Under the pieces are notes generated by a model that was not told where the DNA came from, made no database searches, and saw only the letters and a list, made by a program, of their open reading frames with translations. Both the position numbers and the translations under genes were made by a program. A stretch of DNA of 64,000 nt, taken from assembly GCA_964019425.1 (NCBI GenBank), contig OZ025847.1, positions 23,501 through 87,500 of the forward strand. The letters are read 5' to 3'. The DNA comes from Flectonema sp. DT1601. Its lineage: Eukaryota; Euglenozoa; Diplonemea; Diplonemida; Diplonemidae. Every line of letters starts with the position of its first letter. The stretch's first letter is position 1. Below are positions 9,936 to 19,499 of this stretch, one piece after another.

Positions 9936-12900
9936 TCAGAGATCAGGTATTGCTGCCTCTCTTCGAGTGCCGCAGTGTGAACAAAAACGAGCACTCACCT
10001 CAATAAAATAATAAGAACAAATTTTACAATTGGGTTTACCCCAGTTAGGGGCTTCGTCATTTTCGTTGAATTTTTCACCAGTGTTGTGCTGAATGTTTTT
10101 ACGAACGTATTTCGTAGTGTCGTCAGAACCTGCACATGACAGTGGGCTACCTGCCGTGATTGCTCTCTCCGAACGAATGTGAAGAAACTCCTCAGAACGA
10201 TCAGCAAGACAAGAGGGAAGAACTTCATAAAGAGTTTTTTCTTCTCGGATTCCTTTTAATCGAATGTGTCCGAGTGAAGTAGCAACAACATCACAAATCT
10301 GACGACGTGTTGAACTGGGAGATGGATCCAAACACAACTCTTTATAAGTATTCGGTGATATGACTATTTGACCACCAAGACCATGACCAGATACTCTTGC
10401 TGCTAAGTTGACTGGTGGCCCGAAGTAGTCCATTCTTCCTGTTGCTGGATCCATACGACACAAAGGACTGCAGCTGTGAATTCCCATTCTGACTTTTAAA
10501 CCTCTCCATCTAAAATATCTGTGAGACTCTTCTATTAATAATGGTAGCTTACCTCCAATGCCAGCAACAGAATCAACCAGGTCGGAATCTTCTTCTTCGA
10601 AACCTTCAATTTGATCGGCTTCGATATCATTCATCACAGCTGGAAACATTTTTAAAATCGGCATCGGCCAATCAGCTAACATTAATATAATCTGACTAGC
10701 GAGACACCAGTTGAGTGCGTCAACAGTGTGAGCAAAGGCAAGCATAAACGCATCTCCCTCCGTCTTAACTTCAAATCCACAAAATCGTAACAACAACTGA
10801 CGCAGTAATGTGTTGTGAAGCTCAAGAGCTTCTTGCATTGCGAGAGGTTCATTTTCCCAGATTTCTGTCGAAGATTGAACATCAGTAAATACCAGAGAGA
10901 GATACCCACATGGTGCCTTCACTTCTAATATTTGAGGGTCGATGTGGAAATGTTGTATCGGTGCGAATGTCATATTTATTCTTCTCGGACCAACAAGATT
11001 CTCAATCTCCTTCCAAACGTAGACTGAGCCGTAGCAAAATTCATCATTTCTACGAAGAACCCATTCGCCATCATCAGAAGTAACGACTTTGATGTAATTT
11101 GTGTTGAATTCACCTCCGTCTTTATCATGTGGTGCCTTGCAAATATGAGTAGCGATATCTGTTATGAGGTCGACCATACAAATATCATACCACGTGTACC
11201 CTCCTCGGAGTATTATCAAATTATCACTTCCTTTACTGAGAGCACAGCTGTACCTCCCTCCTGAGTCAGAATTCAGAATGTGAAAAACTAACTTAGTTGT
11301 GTAGTGACATCCTTTTGCTTCCCCAAGTTCAATTTCAGTCAGTTTTTGTTTTGTTAAATTAAGACGATGAACCTCAATTGATGTGTTCGTTGTGATCGCC
11401 ACCAGAGGAACTTCTTGATCAGTTTCAGGGTCCCTCGTGGTTTTAGCGGAGATACCAATTGGTACCCCACTTGGTGGGGATAGAGTTATTGGGTAAAAAG
11501 CATTCCCCAAAGCGGGTGAGAAAACCGTAACCCGATCAATCCCTGTTGTGTTTGATAAACAAACATAGTTACCGTTACCAACGTGTTCTAAGGAAACAGG
11601 TTTCCCACTAATACACTTCTTACTGGTGTGACAGTAGCGGAGAACCCAGTCATGATCTCCAAGCATAGAAGCGCAATCCATAAATGTTCTGCGTTGAAGC
11701 ATTGTTGAAACTCTGAAATCAAATCTATCAGTCTCTGAACTGTAGTCCTGTAACACAGCTACTGATGATCCCCAAAGCTGTGGAGATATCGCACAACAGG
11801 GTTCTGAATTATCGCTTTCAAGACTCGCTAAGCGGGGATTTGCTTTCACTAATATATTTACAACTGGAGGTCCTTGGTCTCCTTTTTTTGAATTCTTCCT
11901 CGGAACCTCAGCTGCCGTATGCTGTTTGAAAGACATCGGAGCAAGTTTCGCAGATCCAGGTCGTTTTGCTCTCATTGAAGATTGTTTGATAATTGGTTTG
12001 GAGCCGAGAATCTCTGATATAATTAAATCATCATCACAGGCAGTTAGGGGTGATCTAAAAGAGTGTATTAAAGTACACTTTCTTTTCTTTATTTCTTTTG
12101 GTGGAGCAGACAACACCACTAAACAACCATCAGATCCAAAGAGGACTTCCGAAGTAGCACACGACGTGACTGTACTGTTGGGTATAGCTGTGCGGAACCT
12201 AAGACACGTAACATTTTCATAAACAGCAACGATATTGCCGCTATCAGAATCTATTAGGTGGAGTCCTTCCTTTGTAGTTGCTATTATGTATGGGCATCCC
12301 GAAGGACTTTTAAATACTTTTGAAAATGCCTGAAATATGCCTCTCTCCTTAACAGTTCTATGACAACCCAAATATAAAGGCAACCTGCCTTCTGAATTTA
12401 TTTGATAAGCTTTTATTGCATCACAGATAGTATTTAATGTTCCTTTAGTGATGTAAGATTTTGTAGTGATTCCCGTGTATGGAGTTAGTCTTTGTTTGTT
12501 TGGGATGTAGATATTGGCGCCCTTCTTTAAGAATGTGGATATTATTTCTGCCTGTGTCCACTTCGCATCAATAAGTAGAGTAGCAAAGTGGAATGCTGTC
12601 CAACCCAAATCGTTTGATAAATTTAAAGAATTCGGTCGTTTTGCTGCAAATTTTTTAACAGCCTGGACGTTAACTGGAATCTGACAGAGCTCATCTGTGA
12701 TCGCCGTGTTTCCAAATTTTCCTCCTTTCAATAACACAGAGTCACTTATTGATAATTGTCTTGGTCTGCTCCATACTACTGATTGTCTTTTATTTCCAGT
12801 TGACTCGTCCAAGTCAAGTGTTTCTCTTCTTAAGCTAAGCTTGACTTTAAACCCACGTGGTGGACTGCCTTCACAGCTAATATCGTCATTCCAATTTGTG

Positions 12901-12971
12901 ATTGGGCTCGCAAAGGTACTTTCCTCATCGACTGTAAAAGTTGCTCGTCGTATTGATAAACGTGGAGGCAT
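9936..12971 (-). CDS. Multidomain adenylate/guanylate cyclase with ankyrin repeats and C-terminal zinc ribbon
   Basis: A 1,011-residue protein predicted to make a cyclic nucleotide. Residues about 110-190 look like one or two ankyrin repeats (DLGWTAFHFATLL, FLKKGANIYIPNKQRLTPY). Residues about 220-660 are beta-rich and propeller-like, without a clear family signature. The class III cyclase domain covers about 685-930: VFTDVQSSTEIWE with the first metal Asp near 697, KTEGDAFMLAF with the second near 740, and PVNLAARVSG carrying the Asn and Arg that stabilise the transition state. All key residues seem present, so it should be active. The C-terminus holds CKIC and CSHC pairs (zinc ribbon). I see no obvious membrane span, unlike trypanosomatid receptor cyclases, whose catalytic motif this resembles. 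A TCTGTCAG acceptor-like site lies 21 nt before the ATG. ATP versus GTP preference cannot be told. Confidence 0.9.
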   Translation of the reverse strand: MPPRLSIRRATFTVDEESTFASPITNWNDDISCEGSPPRGFKVKLSLRRETLDLDESTGNKRQSVVWSRPRQLSISDSVLLKGGKFGNTAITDELCQIPVNVQAVKKFAAKRPNSLNLSNDLGWTAFHFATLLIDAKWTQAEIISTFLKKGANIYIPNKQRLTPYTGITTKSYITKGTLNTICDAIKAYQINSEGRLPLYLGCHRTVKERGIFQAFSKVFKSPSGCPYIIATTKEGLHLIDSDSGNIVAVYENVTCLRFRTAIPNSTVTSCATSEVLFGSDGCLVVLSAPPKEIKKRKCTLIHSFRSPLTACDDDLIISEILGSKPIIKQSSMRAKRPGSAKLAPMSFKQHTAAEVPRKNSKKGDQGPPVVNILVKANPRLASLESDNSEPCCAISPQLWGSSVAVLQDYSSETDRFDFRVSTMLQRRTFMDCASMLGDHDWVLRYCHTSKKCISGKPVSLEHVGNGNYVCLSNTTGIDRVTVFSPALGNAFYPITLSPPSGVPIGISAKTTRDPETDQEVPLVAITTNTSIEVHRLNLTKQKLTEIELGEAKGCHYTTKLVFHILNSDSGGRYSCALSKGSDNLIILRGGYTWYDICMVDLITDIATHICKAPHDKDGGEFNTNYIKVVTSDDGEWVLRRNDEFCYGSVYVWKEIENLVGPRRINMTFAPIQHFHIDPQILEVKAPCGYLSLVFTDVQSSTEIWENEPLAMQEALELHNTLLRQLLLRFCGFEVKTEGDAFMLAFAHTVDALNWCLASQIILMLADWPMPILKMFPAVMNDIEADQIEGFEEEDSDLVDSVAGIGGKLPLLIEESHRYFRWRGLKVRMGIHSCSPLCRMDPATGRMDYFGPPVNLAARVSGHGLGGQIVISPNTYKELCLDPSPSSTRRQICDVVATSLGHIRLKGIREEKTLYEVLPSCLADRSEEFLHIRSERAITAGSPLSCAGSDDTTKYVRKNIQHNTGEKFNENDEAPNWGKPNCKICSYYFIEVSARFCSHCGTRREAAIPDL

Positions 12972-15499
12972 TATTGTTGTGAACCAACCAAACTGACAGA
13001 AATTTAAAAATAATAATTAACAATATTGGTACCATCTTCTCTGTAAAGGTTTCTTTTTTGAAAAGACGAAACAATAAAAAAAAAAATAAAATAAAAAAGA
13101 CGGGGGGAGTATCTGTGAGCAGGGGGGGTAACTTCTTCAGTCATAGCAATGCGAAGAACAGAAAACTGTTTTTTTTACTCTCCTTTTTTTCTTAAGCTTA
13201 AACAGTATAGATCCTTTTGTGTATCCAAAACAGCATCAGGTTGCGTGGCATTCTGACCGTCGCTGTCAAAAGTACGTCTAATCACACGATGCTGAAAACA
13301 ATGAATACTAAAAAAGAGCTGATACAATTTTTTATGCGTCACTAAAAAGGGAGGGTCAGTTGAATATTAAACCCGCTAGCTGCCGATGGTTTTGCTACAT
13401 AAGAACAAATATTGTTCTTATGAATTCTTTTTTTTTTAAAAAAAAAGAAACTATGCTTGAACCGCAATGAACGGAACAATAATAAATAAAATAAAAAAAA
13501 ACAATACTCAACCTGGAACATTGTGGGAGAGTGCTGAGAGGCAGGGATGTGGATAGAAACTTAAAAGAAAATAAACGAACAAACAAAAAAAAAAAAAAGT
13601 GGGGGAAATTAGGAATATTATTGTTAAAAAATGTTTTTTTTTTTTCGCTTTTCCCAAGACAAGTAAACATAAATAACAATAAAGGGGAGAAGGAAAAATT
13701 CTGACGACACTGCAGACGCACTCAGTGAATGTCACACCACCACAGATAATTTAACTTAAAAGGACATGCAGCAGTCTCTGTGTCGATACTAATCATTTAA
13801 TGAAAAGACGGATCAGAAACCGATCAAAAGTAAGGAAACAATTCACAACAGGCAATCATAATTATTTTTTTATCGACGAAAAAATTTTCTTTTTTTTGAG
13901 CAGGTACGACATCCTTATATATCCTTTCCAAGATACACAAAGACCTGCCAAACAGAAGAAACAATCAGATGTTACTTCCTCACGTAATAATTAAAACAAT
14001 AAGAAGTACATCATTCCGTTAATTTCAAATGTCAAATAGAAAGTAGACTAATGTTGATCCGATAATTACGAGTGAGCGATTCGTCGAATTTCACGGAAAG
14101 GCCACAACTCCAATAAACTTTCCAATTAAGAAATAACAAACAAAAAAAAAAAAACTGTTTTGTTTTCTAGAAATGAAATGTTTGTCTCTTGCTACAGGAA
14201 AATTAATTTTTAATTTTCTATAAGAAGACTGACACTGTAACTACTCAGGGTGACTGAGGACAACGAACAAAAAAAAAAAAAAAAAAAGCAAACTTGAAAT
14301 ATGGTCACCACAACAGAAGAACAAGTCTCCCTGTGTTTCTCTGCAGCCCCTCAATACGCAGGCTACATAAAAAAGTCCAGAAAGATTTAAGAAAAAAAAC
14401 TAAAACGAAATGTAGTGAACAATAGTTAATGATTAACAACGATCACACTCAGAAAAACAGGGAATTTGAGAGAGTGCAATTAAGCCGCTGATTAAGTGGG
14501 CAAAATACCAATCGCAGTATTAGCCAACAGCAAAGTATCATAAAATTAAATAAATGGGAGAGAGTGAGGAACTATAAAACAATAGGAAAATAACTCTTTT
14601 TTTTTTCTTTTTTTTTTTTTTCTCTTTTTCAAAATGACAAAACAAAACTCAATATTTCTTTCTTATTCTTATTCTTATTTCTTTTGTATGTTAGACTTTG
14701 ATGCGCAATTTAGGCATCACAGTGATGGTTGTCTCACTGGTCGCCTTGAAAATCACCAACCGTTCCAATTTTCAAGTACGACTGTGCCTCCCTAGTGAGC
14801 TGAATGACAAGAAATCACTGCTCTTCGGGAGACAATATAAAGATAAGTCACAGTCAGGATGCCTATTCGATTCTGTCAACAACTCACTTCGCGGGTCCAG
14901 ACAGTTTCAAGAAGCTAATAAACACCTTCCTGATTACAATAAAATAAAAAAAAAAGTTTTTTTTTTTTCTTTTCTTTTTTTTGAGGTGACTGAAGCCACA
15001 CAACTAAAAGTCGACAGGACTTCATATAAAATAGTCCCGACCTGTGTGGGCAGCAACAATCACATTAGTAATCCATTTTGACAGAGTTTTTAATAATTCT
15101 CCGACAATATTAAATCCACGAACAGAAGTTCTATTTTAACACAAAAAAACAACCAACAACTCTGGCAGCAATGAAACCAAAAAAAGAGAAAATAAATTTC
15201 GCTCTTTGTCTCTGCGCCAGGGTGTTGCTAATTATTCTTTTTTTATTTTTTTTGCTTCTAATTTCTTTCTTTGCAGTCTCATAAGAGACGGCAATCATCG
15301 CACTACTCGCAGTCAGCTACCAGAGCTATGAGGAAGTTGGAAAATATCTCAACTAAAATTTGCCATTCTTCTTCACAACTACTTCGTTGCTTTCAATGCT
15401 ATACATCGATAAGAGTATTCTTATTGATTGTCAAGTCCTGTGGTGTTATTCTACTTCAGTACTGGAGATGGGAAGGATGTTTGTGATAACTTGGTTGTT
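12972..15499. other. 2.5-kb gene-free A/T-rich spacer
   Basis: It holds many A and T runs of 10-23 nt, a TTCTTA microsatellite near 14660-14680, and no frame with protein-like composition on either strand. An open frame at 14698-15081 (+) runs through homopolymers and has no recognisable feature. No RNA gene was recognised. Confidence 0.55.
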
Positions 15500-16891
15500 T
15501 CATTCCTCAAAATCACTGTCGTCATCATCACAACAACATTGATCAAAGCATTCACAACAAGAACTGTCACTATACTTTTGATTATAATTATTAGAATTAA
15601 TACTTCCCTTATTCAGATCAATTTCACTGGGAGCGAGAGAGAAGTCACCGCAAGAAGGACGAGAGGGAGTCGATGGGTTAGACGAGCAGCGCAAAGGTTT
15701 TCCTTTAGGGCGAATCTTATTAAGATAGTTACGTAGTCGAGATGGTAATCCGTGGACTGAACAAGTACGGTTGAAGTCTTCTTCTGAAGTTGGAATGACT
15801 TCATTCGCTAACAAATACCTGCTTACTATTGACTTTAGGGATGTTTGTTCAGCAACAAAGTGTGGTAGTTGATAAAGAGAATTACTGTACCCAACAGATA
15901 GCTGTCCTGATTCTAATGTTTTTGGTTTCTCTCCTCCGAACATATATAAAGATCCATTCCAAGTTGATCCAACATGTCCTGAGCGAGCGCTGGGTCTGTC
16001 ACCCGGCAGCTCTAACTTTGACCATGCGCCAGTGGCAAATGTGTAATGCCATAAGTCGTTAAAGTATTTCGTACACTCAACAGTATCTCCTCCGAATATG
16101 AATAATGATGTGCTCGTCGCCCAACTAATTTGTGAATAGCGACCTTCAGGTCCCTTCGTGTGTTGTGGTAGTTGCTTCCAAGTCGCAGTCTCAAGATCGA
16201 ACTCCCAGAGATCTGACAACCATTCAGGTGATCCAATTTGTTTTGACATCCCTCCAAAGACGTATCCTTTTCCATTATGAAGAGCAATACTGTGACCAGT
16301 TCGTCCTTTTATTGGACTGCGAGTCACATCTGTCCATATATTTGTATTCAAGTCTAAGTATTTAACATCATCAAAACTATATCCTTGGAAGTCAGCTCCC
16401 ATAAATATATACATTCGATCATTCCAAACAACTGATGTGTGTCCTTTTCTTGGTAATGGAACATCACCGCTAGTATGAATTTGTGACCATGCAGGAGTAC
16501 CTGATAACGTTAGACAGCTGACTGTGTCTACACATGATTCTTTACTCATCCCACCGAATACGAGCATTTTATCTTTCCAGACAACTGCTGTGTGGGAGAG
16601 AGTTCGAGGTACGTTGTGAGCGTATCCAGGGTTTAGTTTAGTCCATACGTGAGTCTCTAGATTGATAGTAAAGACATCACCGTAGAAACTTTCAACCATC
16701 CCTCCTCCGAATAAAATCATCGAATCCTCGTATGTAACTGCGCTCATGCAACATCCTTTCTTTGGTCTGGTTTCACGAGATAGGCTACGAGTCTTGACTC
16801 TGCTCCAAAATCCAGCATGACCTCTACCGGCACCCGGCGGCGCTTCTTCAGCTGCCGACTGAGTAATTGAAGTTGTGGTAGTTGTGATCAT
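15500..16891 (-). CDS. Kelch-repeat beta-propeller protein
   Basis: About 463 residues. Kelch motifs recur with GG doublets and aromatic positions: MILFGGGM, MLVFGGMSKES, MYIFMGADF, GYVFGGMSKQ, LFIFGGDTVE and LYMFGGEKP, so about six blades, enough for a closed propeller of the kind used as a binding platform. The C-terminal 110 residues are not propeller: a short helical segment, Ser/Pro-rich sequence and an acidic, Cys-rich tail (DSSCCECFDQCCCDDDDSD). The frame stays open upstream to 16975, but an acceptor-like TTTTTTCGACAG ends at 16934. The added N-terminus (a run of Val) therefore looks untranscribed or intronic, and I place the start at 16891. Substrate or partner is unknown. The protein differs in sequence from the second Kelch gene in this window. 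Confidence 0.88.
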   Translation of the reverse strand: MITTTTTSITQSAAEEAPPGAGRGHAGFWSRVKTRSLSRETRPKKGCCMSAVTYEDSMILFGGGMVESFYGDVFTINLETHVWTKLNPGYAHNVPRTLSHTAVVWKDKMLVFGGMSKESCVDTVSCLTLSGTPAWSQIHTSGDVPLPRKGHTSVVWNDRMYIFMGADFQGYSFDDVKYLDLNTNIWTDVTRSPIKGRTGHSIALHNGKGYVFGGMSKQIGSPEWLSDLWEFDLETATWKQLPQHTKGPEGRYSQISWATSTSLFIFGGDTVECTKYFNDLWHYTFATGAWSKLELPGDRPSARSGHVGSTWNGSLYMFGGEKPKTLESGQLSVGYSNSLYQLPHFVAEQTSLKSIVSRYLLANEVIPTSEEDFNRTCSVHGLPSRLRNYLNKIRPKGKPLRCSSNPSTPSRPSCGDFSLAPSEIDLNKGSINSNNYNQKYSDSSCCECFDQCCCDDDDSDFEE

Positions 16892-17422
16892 CTTTACAAG
16901 TATTTGATTTGATATGCGAGACAGGTTATGGAGCTGTCGAAAAAATAACATAACAACAACAACAACAATAAACACAAAAAGATATCAATTAAACAACCTT
17001 TTCCCCTCATCTGCTGATTTATTGATGTAGTAAAACCTGTTTAAATAAAATAATTAAATAAAACAACTGATTGACATCAACACGTCCTCACTTAGTAGTA
17101 GTAATGTGAATCTACAAAAAACAACACAGCACACACGCGTTTGGTGGCTTTTCACGTTTGGTTTGCGTGAAAATTGTTACTACCCTCAACCCTTATCAAG
17201 ATCAATTAAAAAAGACGTCCAACACAGAATAACAGCTGTTTTATTCATTCATTTTTTCTTTTTGGTTAGTTGTAATCTTTTTTTTTCGAACAAGTTTTTC
17301 AACAACAGGAAACTAAATTGTTGTTGTCGGAAGAAAGAAAAAAAAAAAGCCAACAAGGCGCAATTTGAACTGCTGAGCAGTTGAAAAAGCGGTTTTAAGA
17401 AGGCAATGTAACGGACTTGTTT
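16892..17422. other. Spacer upstream of Kelch gene
   Basis: It contains the short leader of the Kelch gene, including the acceptor-like site at 16934-16945, and the presumed 3' UTR of the acyltransferase gene. T and A runs are frequent, and no coding or RNA feature is seen. Confidence 0.5.
16934..16945 (-). other. Predicted 3' splice (trans-splice) acceptor of Kelch gene
   Basis: On the minus strand TTTTTTCGACAG is followed after 42 nt by the ATG at 16891. No donor lies upstream in a position that would join a coding exon. It decides the start chosen for the Kelch gene. Confidence 0.5.
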
Positions 17423-19222
17423 TTAGGCGGACTTTACCTTCAGATCTAGCAATTTCTCCATTGTTCCGATCAGTTCTGTTTCGAATTTCTTTGATTTTCC
17501 TTCTTCATAAGAACTAATTGTACAAGTCATTACATCTGCTTTTGTTTGATATCCCAGACCATATCCCTGTTGAGTGACTGCTCCAAATCCAAATTGATGA
17601 AGCCAATCGCTGGTGACATTTGAAGTCGATAACAGCCACTCAGATGACTTGATGAATGGAGTACTTGAGAATAGTTCGTGTGCAGTACCATTTGTATTCG
17701 ACTCGTAAAGCTTTCGGAGAGACAACAGATGACGATCGATACCCTTTCCTTGAAGAGCCATTTTCGTGACTTGAGTTTGCTTAGCACACGCCTGGTCTAG
17801 TAATTCGATAGAGAAATTATTGTGAAGTCCGTCAATCAGTTTTGGAATAGTTGACTGAGAGCTTCGAATAGTTTCAGTTCTGCCTCTCCAGAAGTTTCTC
17901 ATGCTGGCGCTTTCGTATGTTCCAGCAAAGGTGTTGTTGATATTGTGATACGCAACTTGTGCAGAGACTTGAATAAACGCATCTGCTGAAAATCCAGCCG
18001 ACTTAATCCTTGCTGCACTCAAGTCTTTGTTGTAACTGACTGAGAGGTCTACGGCATCAGCAGCGTTTTTAAACTCCGCCTCAGCATCTTGAATCATCGA
18101 CGGGTCTTCAGAAACAGGAAGATGTTCCCACTGAGATGAATTAGATGAAGTAGATGTTTGCTTAATAGTTTGGTTGTAGTATTTTGTAGTTCCCTCAAGC
18201 CAACTATTCCAATAAGCTCCATCTGCAGGAGCGTGTTCCATAACAAGTCCAGTAGTTGAGTTGTTGTCGATAGTGAAACCTATTTTATCCCACCATCTGT
18301 TACTAACGGTCTTCTCACTTTCTGAGAATAGACCAGTTAAATGTGACTGACAGAGGGTTTCAATTGACGGAGTCGTATTATAAGTATCAAGTGAGACTGT
18401 AAACAATCCTTTGTCAATTGTTTTTATTGACTGTTCGTTTTCAATACTTGCTGACATTAGCTTTGATCTGTTAGCAGCCCATTTTGTTCTTTCAGTAGAG
18501 GTTAAGATCGCAACGTTGCCTTGATCTCTGTCGTTACCATCTTTCATGATAGCGTTGAAGGAGCTGTGTAGCTCCGATACTGTCTTTCCGACAGCTTCAA
18601 CTTTGTAGAATTGCCCTTTGAATATCGCAATAACATGAGTCGCATCTGGGTAAGCCTCAATAACATCCCGAGTTGTACCTGGGATTCTTGATGTTGCGAT
18701 TATGGTAGGAAATGTTCCCATGCATAAAGAACCAGCTTTGTTGGTTTCTACTTCAGCCAAACCATTTTTACAATTAATCCACCATTGGATTGCTGAATGT
18801 GTTACTCGAGCTGCGCTTGATGCTTGACAACCATCGTGCATGTCCTCAAATATATAGTACGGATTGCTGTTTATAGGACAGCTACACCTCATGTCCAGGT
18901 ACATATCATCCCAGTGTTCTTCAAAATGAAAGTGAGGCTTTCCTTTCTTCTCTGCTTCTACTTCAGCTGCCAGAAGTTTTTCTTGTAGAGAAAGGTCCTT
19001 TGCTTGTTTTAAGAAATCAGATATCAAAGACTGGTGATTTTCCCATTCTCCTTCTTTACAAAAATGTTTTGCTCCCTCCTCATACCTCTGAAGAGTATCT
19101 TCTAATGTTGGTATTGGTATTCTTTTTAAATTCAAATGATTTACTTCAGAGAGGCTATTAAACGAATAGCACCTCCGTGTGACTGCATGCACACTCTTCA
19201 TCGTTTTAGTTGTTGTTTGCAT
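17423..19222 (-). CDS. Carnitine O-acyltransferase (choline/carnitine acyltransferase family)
   Basis: A 599-residue protein of the usual family length (about 600-650). It would exchange acyl groups between CoA and carnitine, linking fatty-acid or acetyl-CoA pools across organelles. The catalytic His is in MEHAPADG near residue 330. Other family signatures are YESASMRNFWRGRTETIRS, GYGLGYQTKADVM near the C-terminus, and the N-terminal substrate-tunnel region (WDDMYLDMRCSCPINSNPY). The first 25 residues (MQTTTKTMKSVHAVTRRCYSF) are basic and hydroxylated without acids, as in a mitochondrial targeting sequence. Acetyl, octanoyl or palmitoyl preference cannot be decided here; the length and lack of membrane spans favour an acetyl- or octanoyl-type enzyme over CPT1. 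The acceptor-like AACAG ends only 6 nt before the ATG. Confidence 0.93.
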   Translation of the reverse strand: MQTTTKTMKSVHAVTRRCYSFNSLSEVNHLNLKRIPIPTLEDTLQRYEEGAKHFCKEGEWENHQSLISDFLKQAKDLSLQEKLLAAEVEAEKKGKPHFHFEEHWDDMYLDMRCSCPINSNPYYIFEDMHDGCQASSAARVTHSAIQWWINCKNGLAEVETNKAGSLCMGTFPTIIATSRIPGTTRDVIEAYPDATHVIAIFKGQFYKVEAVGKTVSELHSSFNAIMKDGNDRDQGNVAILTSTERTKWAANRSKLMSASIENEQSIKTIDKGLFTVSLDTYNTTPSIETLCQSHLTGLFSESEKTVSNRWWDKIGFTIDNNSTTGLVMEHAPADGAYWNSWLEGTTKYYNQTIKQTSTSSNSSQWEHLPVSEDPSMIQDAEAEFKNAADAVDLSVSYNKDLSAARIKSAGFSADAFIQVSAQVAYHNINNTFAGTYESASMRNFWRGRTETIRSSQSTIPKLIDGLHNNFSIELLDQACAKQTQVTKMALQGKGIDRHLLSLRKLYESNTNGTAHELFSSTPFIKSSEWLLSTSNVTSDWLHQFGFGAVTQQGYGLGYQTKADVMTCTISSYEEGKSKKFETELIGTMEKLLDLKVKSA

Positions 19223-19499
19223 TTCTTCCTGTTAAGGAGAGTTAATTATTTAGTTATTGTTCAACAATATAATAAAGTCACCATATCTAGTAACAGGCTC
19301 TGGGAATGGCTGTAGTCAACAACGTATCTAATAGAATATCTAAGAAGAAATAAAAAAAAGAGAAGAAAAAAAGAAATACACAATGTTTGTTTGTTTGTTA
19401 ATTAATTCATTTAAAGTTAGTTCCAATGAGGTGATTCGATCGTGTCCTTCTCGCAAAGGTAAGAATGATTAAAACTACAACAGTAGCAACCAAGTTCTT

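Noticed and set aside
14698-15081. Plus-strand frame of 127 codons
   Set aside because: It runs through T and A homopolymers, has no domain or motif, and opposes the strand of all supported genes.
15500-16975. Longer Kelch N-terminus starting with a Val run, read as a signal peptide
   Set aside because: An acceptor-like TTTTTTCGACAG lies inside it and the hydrophobic run comes from an ACA repeat; the next ATG gives a sensible start.
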